Below are positions 61,371 through 64,000 of a stretch of 64,000 bases of DNA, in pieces (position 1 is the first letter of the stretch; the number at the start of each line of letters is the position of its first letter). The stretch lies in the NCBI RefSeq assembly GCF_033100395.1, contig NZ_JAWLVJ010000011.1, forward strand, positions 62,001 through 126,000, given 5' to 3'. The notes beneath the pieces were generated by a model. It was not told where the DNA came from, ran no database searches, and was given only the letters and a program-made list of their open reading frames with translations. The DNA is from Terasakiella sp033100395 (GTDB lineage: Bacteria; Pseudomonadota; Alphaproteobacteria; Rhodospirillales; Terasakiellaceae). Both the position numbers and the translations under genes were made by a program.

Positions 61371-62025
61371 GCAAAGCGCACAATCTACCTTGCGTTTTTA
61401 TGGGGTCGGGTTTGTTCAGGGCTTCAGGGTGGAAGTGGCGTTCAAAGGCAACAAGGGCGGCGCCCAGATCAGTGGTATCATAGCCAAAATCTTCCAGAAG
61501 GCCTGCAAAATCACCTGTTGCGGTCTCAATTCCCTCATCTGTCCAAAGCCCGATGCCTTCCTGTGCCAATCTCGCCCAGGGGAAAAGTTCGCCCGGGTCT
61601 TCTTTACGTGTCGGGGCGATGTCACTGTGGCCGATGATGTTACGCGTTTCAATTGAATGGCGGTTGAGGATGGCTTTGCAAAGAGTGATGATGCTTCTAA
61701 TTTGTGCATCAGGAAAGGCGCGATATCCCCATTCGTGCCCCGGATTGACGATTTCAATCCCGACGGAACGCGCATTGATATTGGTATGCCCGCGCCAATG
61801 GCTCACACCTGCATGCCAGGCGCGTTTTTCTTCATCCACCAACTGAAAGACCCGGCCGTCTTCTTCCACCATATAATGCGCGCTGACTTCGGCTGCAGGG
61901 TCGCACATACGGTCCAGAGCTTCAGCCCCCGTTTTCATGCCCGTATAATGCAAAATCAGCATGTCGATGGGCTGGTCTTTCGGGCGGTCGTCGCAGTTAG
62001 GGGAGGGGGAAGGAATGATTTTCAT
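61351..62025 (-). CDS. N-acetylmuramoyl-L-alanine amidase (AmpD/AmiD-like)
   Basis: This 224-residue zinc amidase cuts the amide between MurNAc (or anhydro-MurNAc) and L-Ala in peptidoglycan. The amidase_2 domain at about residues 20-150 has zinc-site motifs DMLILHYTGM and IIGHSDIAPTRKEDPG, with AWHAGVSHWRGHTNINARSV between. The C-terminal 60 residues resemble a peptidoglycan-binding helix bundle. No signal peptide is apparent, so a cytoplasmic recycling role is likely. Start overlaps the LysR stop by 4 nt. rnpB begins about 13 nt after its stop. Confidence 0.92.
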   Translation of the reverse strand: MKIIPSPSPNCDDRPKDQPIDMLILHYTGMKTGAEALDRMCDPAAEVSAHYMVEEDGRVFQLVDEEKRAWHAGVSHWRGHTNINARSVGIEIVNPGHEWGYRAFPDAQIRSIITLCKAILNRHSIETRNIIGHSDIAPTRKEDPGELFPWARLAQEGIGLWTDEGIETATGDFAGLLEDFGYDTTDLGAALVAFERHFHPEALNKPDPIKTQGRLCALLDLINK

Positions 62026-62939
62026 GTTTCATACTGGTCCCAAGGGGGAATGGGGTTGAGCTTTTCAAGCAGGTAGTCAATAAAGACGCGCAATTTTGGT
62101 GCGACATAGCGGTTTTGCGGGTAAATCGCCCAGAAGTAAGTGCGCGACGGTGGTTCATACGGGCGCAGTAATTCTATAATCTCCCCACTTTTGATCTTTT
62201 CCCCGGACAGCAAGGTCGCCAACCGGGCAATGCCCAAGCCGTTCAGTGCGGCATAATGTTGAGCTTCGCCGTTGTTGGAAACAAAATTTCCACTAACGCG
62301 CAACAGCTTTGGCCCTGGGCAATTGATGAACGGCCAGTCGTTGAGATAGTCCGGCTCATTATAAGTCAGGCAGTTGTGTTTCAGTAGATCTTCCGGTTTT
62401 TTCGGCTCGCCATATTTTTCAAGGTAATCCGGGGAAGCATAGATGATGCGGCGGATAGGGCAGAGTTTGCGTGCGATCATGGAAGAATCAAATAATTCAT
62501 CCCCAATGCGCAGGGCCACATCTTCGCCTGTTTCCATCAGATCAACCCGGTGGTCATTTAGGTTCAGCTCAATCTTGACTTCCGGGTAGCGTTCTTCAAA
62601 TTCCCGGATCAAAGGCGCAATGCGCCTGGCACCCATCACCACAGGGCCGTTCACACGCAAGACGCCACGGGGGCTGTCGCGCAGGCTGCCGACTTCAGAT
62701 TCAGCTTCTTCAATCTCGCTCAGGATACGGCGGGTATGTTCCAGATAGCGCGCGCCTGCTTCGGTCAGATTGAGCTTGCGGGTGGTCCGATTAAGCAGGC
62801 GAACGCCCAAGCGGTCTTCAAGGGCGCTGATCTGTTTGCTGATGGCTGATGGCGTCAGGTGCAGGCTGCGCGCAGCCTCGGAAAAGCTGCCGTCTTTGAC
62901 GGTCTGGGCAAAGATCGACATTTGGCTTTCTTTACTCAA
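62022..62939 (-). CDS. LysR-family transcriptional regulator
   Basis: This 305-residue protein has an N-terminal winged helix (about 1-60; FSEAARSLHLTPSAISKQIS, then LEDRLGVRLLNRTTRKLNLT) and a C-terminal effector-binding domain. It resembles the CrgA/DsdC-like branch common in proteobacteria. The amidase gene overlaps its 3' end by 4 nt. A 31-nt block upstream (62968-62998) recurs before both microprotein genes, so this regulator is a candidate for their control. GAGGAGCC precedes the ATG. Confidence 0.93.
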   Translation of the reverse strand: MSKESQMSIFAQTVKDGSFSEAARSLHLTPSAISKQISALEDRLGVRLLNRTTRKLNLTEAGARYLEHTRRILSEIEEAESEVGSLRDSPRGVLRVNGPVVMGARRIAPLIREFEERYPEVKIELNLNDHRVDLMETGEDVALRIGDELFDSSMIARKLCPIRRIIYASPDYLEKYGEPKKPEDLLKHNCLTYNEPDYLNDWPFINCPGPKLLRVSGNFVSNNGEAQHYAALNGLGIARLATLLSGEKIKSGEIIELLRPYEPPSRTYFWAIYPQNRYVAPKLRVFIDYLLEKLNPIPPWDQYET

Positions 62940-62967
62940 GGGCTCCTCCTTATTTGTTCCTGTGGTT

Positions 62968-62998
62968 CAAAAGTGATGTGCGTAATCAGTGTATTATA
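62968..62998. promoter_or_regulatory. Conserved 31-nt block, copy A (before the LysR gene)
   Basis: This is the most diverged of three copies, about 24 of 31 positions identical to copy C. It ends in GTATTATA and contains AAGTGAT. It lies 29-59 nt upstream of the LysR start, in the gap toward the microprotein genes. Confidence 0.5.
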
Positions 62999-63095
62999 TT
63001 TACTGAGGAAATAAAATACATTCCTATCCAACATCAGGTGAATAATTTGTGACGAAGATATAAGAACAGTTTGGAATGTATCTATTCCTTTTTCG

Positions 63096-63126
63096 CACAA
63101 GTGGTTTGCCAAAACACCGGGTTATC
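63096..63126 (+). promoter_or_regulatory. Conserved 31-nt block, copy B (before microprotein 1)
   Basis: The core AAGTGGTTTGCCAAAACA is shared with copy C (26 of 31 positions identical overall). It lies 53-83 nt upstream of the first microprotein's ATG. It could be a promoter or a regulator-binding site. Confidence 0.6.
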
Positions 63127-63178
63127 GACAGGCCCTGAACTGATTATTGTGCGCCCAACTTATTTAAAGGAGTTAATT

Positions 63179-63364
63179 ATGATTGATTATCAAACTTCCA
63201 ACACCGCCCTTTCTACATATGAACAAATCGATCTCGCGATCTTGAAAGGCCAGGAATTGCGTGCTGAGAAAATCAGCATGGATGTCAAAAAACTCTTTTC
63301 ATGGGTTTCAAACCTGTTTCACTCCGGCATGTCCGGCGGGTCTGGATTGGCTTCTCAATCCTAA
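63179..63364 (+). CDS. 61-residue microprotein of unknown function, copy 1
   Basis: AAAGGAG lies 6 nt before ATG 63179. The protein has a variable N-terminal part, a charged helix (DLAILKGQELRAEKI) and a conserved C-terminal segment WVSNLFHSGMSGGSGLASQS. The segment with LRAE followed by a short amphipathic helix (KKLFSWVSNLF) recalls small alphaproteobacterial proteins of the DUF1127/RSP_7527 kind, but the Gly/Ser tail is not something I recognise. No signal peptide. It has its own terminator at 63407-63447. The paralogue at 63607 has the same length. Confidence 0.7.
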   Translation: MIDYQTSNTALSTYEQIDLAILKGQELRAEKISMDVKKLFSWVSNLFHSGMSGGSGLASQS

Positions 63365-63406
63365 GAAATAGTGACGAATTTTCGACATTTTAGATGCCTC
63401 CCTGTC

Positions 63407-63447
63407 AAAAAGCCCTTTACTGCAGAAATGTGGTTTGGGGCTTTTTT
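63407..63447 (+). terminator. Rho-independent terminator after microprotein 1
   Basis: AAAAAGCCC (63407-63415) pairs with GGGCTTTTT (63438-63446), which continues as a T-run. It separates the two microprotein genes, so each is its own transcript. Confidence 0.85.
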
Positions 63448-63506
63448 CTTTGGAAAGAGCTTTGTTTTTAAGGTGTTAGGAAGCTTTTTGGTTTATTCCT
63501 AAAATT

Positions 63507-63537
63507 CACAAGTGATTTGCCAAAACAGTGCATTATC
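63507..63537 (+). promoter_or_regulatory. Conserved 31-nt block, copy C (before microprotein 2)
   Basis: The core AAGTGATTTGCCAAAACA, then GTGCATTATC, lies 70-100 nt upstream of the second ATG. It contains a small dyad, TGC-N9-GCA. See copies A and B. Confidence 0.6.
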
Positions 63538-63606
63538 AAATTGAACGAAAAAACATAAAGTCTTACTCATCGGGAAAACAAGAAAACTTATTTAGGAGAT
63601 AGACCT

Positions 63607-63792
63607 ATGAACAAATACATGATTTTAGAAGCCCAGCCTTTGAGCCGTGAAGACGTTGATGCCGCTATCCTGCGCGCACATCAAATCCGTTCAGAAGAGA
63701 CATGGACTGTATTTGTCAAACTTGGGTCCTGGGTCTCCAAACTCTTTCATTCGAATGTCACAGGTGGTTCCGGACTGGCACATTCGTCTTAA
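63607..63792 (+). CDS. 61-residue microprotein of unknown function, copy 2
   Basis: TTTAGGAG lies about 9 nt before ATG 63607. The protein is the same length as copy 1 and shares the middle (D-x-A-I-L-x-x-x-x-x-R-x-E) and above all the C-terminus: WVSKLFHSNVTGGSGLAHSS against WVSNLFHSGMSGGSGLASQS. The conserved tail W-V-S-x-L-F-H-S-x-x-x-G-G-S-G-L-A is the feature most likely to matter. It is followed by a strong terminator. No function assigned. Confidence 0.7.
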   Translation: MNKYMILEAQPLSREDVDAAILRAHQIRSEETWTVFVKLGSWVSKLFHSNVTGGSGLAHSS

Positions 63793-63869
63793 AGGATTAA
63801 AGCTTAAACCTCCCAATTTCAGCTTTACTCCTACCTGATTTCCCAAATCGGAACATTACGTCCCAAAGA

Positions 63870-63918
63870 AAAACGCCTTTTGTGTCTCCCTCCCTGCACA
63901 AAAGGCGTTTTCTTTTTT
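63870..63918. terminator. Bidirectional terminator after microprotein 2
   Basis: AAAACGCCTTTTGTG (63870-63884) pairs perfectly over 15 bp with CACAAAAGGCGTTTT (63897-63911). A T-run follows on the plus strand (TCTTTTTTT), and GTTTTTCTTT on the minus strand, so it can end both the microprotein transcript and the gene entering from the right. Confidence 0.92.
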
Positions 63919-63936
63919 TATCTCGTTGGATCGATC

Positions 63937-64000
63937 TTAAAAGATACAGGATTTGGTGAATTCTGCGGCTTCATTGGCTGTCCAGTCACCTTTTGGTTTT
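63937..64000 (-). CDS. C-terminal end of an unidentified protein (partial)
   Basis: An open frame entering from the right edge on the minus strand ends with TAA at 63937-63939. The last 20 residues read KPKGDWTANEAAEFTKSCIF. Codon use is ordinary and the convergent terminator at 63870-63918 suits a gene end. Too little is visible to name a family. Confidence 0.45.
   Translation of the reverse strand, partial: KPKGDWTANEAAEFTKSCIF

Noticed and set aside
1..64000. CRISPR arrays, tRNA genes, insertion sequences, prophage or integration sites
   Set aside because: None seen: no regularly spaced repeats, no cloverleaf with CCA-type end, no transposase, integrase or phage gene.

Overview
The window looks like a chromosomal segment of a free-living alphaproteobacterium, probably of Rhodospirillales type (Magnetospirillum/Terasakiella-like). 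This is inferred from gene content and not from a marker phylogeny. The supporting evidence is: a separate F0 ATP synthase operon with both b and b' subunits and atpI; the smc / DsbA-like / DUF721 / mutY arrangement; a division and cell-wall (dcw) cluster that runs on into lpxC, bamD, recN and ligA; and a soluble chemoreceptor with a C-terminal domain familiar from magnetospirilla. Nearly all of the window is ordinary, tightly packed core genome. I see no phage, insertion sequence, CRISPR array or tRNA.

Layout. 1-2649 (+): end of an anaerobic/aerobic-hybrid cobalamin operon (cobI end, a CbiG-CobJ fusion, cobM). 2646-2850 (-): relic of a family-3 solute-binding protein. 3077-4831 (+): soluble chemoreceptor; then tag and a TehA/SLAC1-type channel (-). 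6555-9185 (-): F0 ATP synthase operon atpI-atpB-atpE-b'-b with a strong terminator and an intercistronic hairpin after atpE. 9475-12393: Lrp-type regulator, two tandem 120-residue paralogues, cysK and a DUF427 protein. 12483-18751: smc, a DsbA-like protein and a DUF721 protein (-), divergent from mutY (+). 18836-20756 (+): lipoprotein plus exported caspase-fold protein. 20758-28770: GGDEF cyclase, msrB, MATE exporter, MltC-like transglycosylase, pepN, acyl thioesterase and OsmC.

28864-52998 (-) is one long run of 20 genes read from mraZ down to ligA: mraZ, rsmH, ftsL, ftsI, murE, murF, mraY, murD, ftsW, murG, murC, murB, ddl, ftsQ, ftsA, ftsZ, [terminator], lpxC, [terminator], bamD, recN, ligA. 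These genes build lipid-linked peptidoglycan precursors, assemble the divisome and, at the far end, serve the outer membrane and DNA repair. Upstream of mraZ is an array of TGGGA repeats, four of them at an exact 10-bp period, which fits an MraZ autoregulatory operator.

53326-54910 (-): two tandem orphan solute-binding proteins. 55056-60111: a catabolic block made of methylmalonate-semialdehyde dehydrogenase and an omega-amino-acid aminotransferase (-), a divergent XRE-cupin regulator and a pyruvoyl decarboxylase of the phosphatidylserine decarboxylase superfamily (+). Then a LysE-type exporter, a REP-like repeat pair, rnpB (-), an AmpD-like amidase and a LysR regulator (-). The window ends with two paralogous 61-residue microproteins (63179-63792, +), each preceded by a conserved 31-nt block that also lies in front of the LysR gene. 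This LysR-plus-microprotein set is the part that looks least described.
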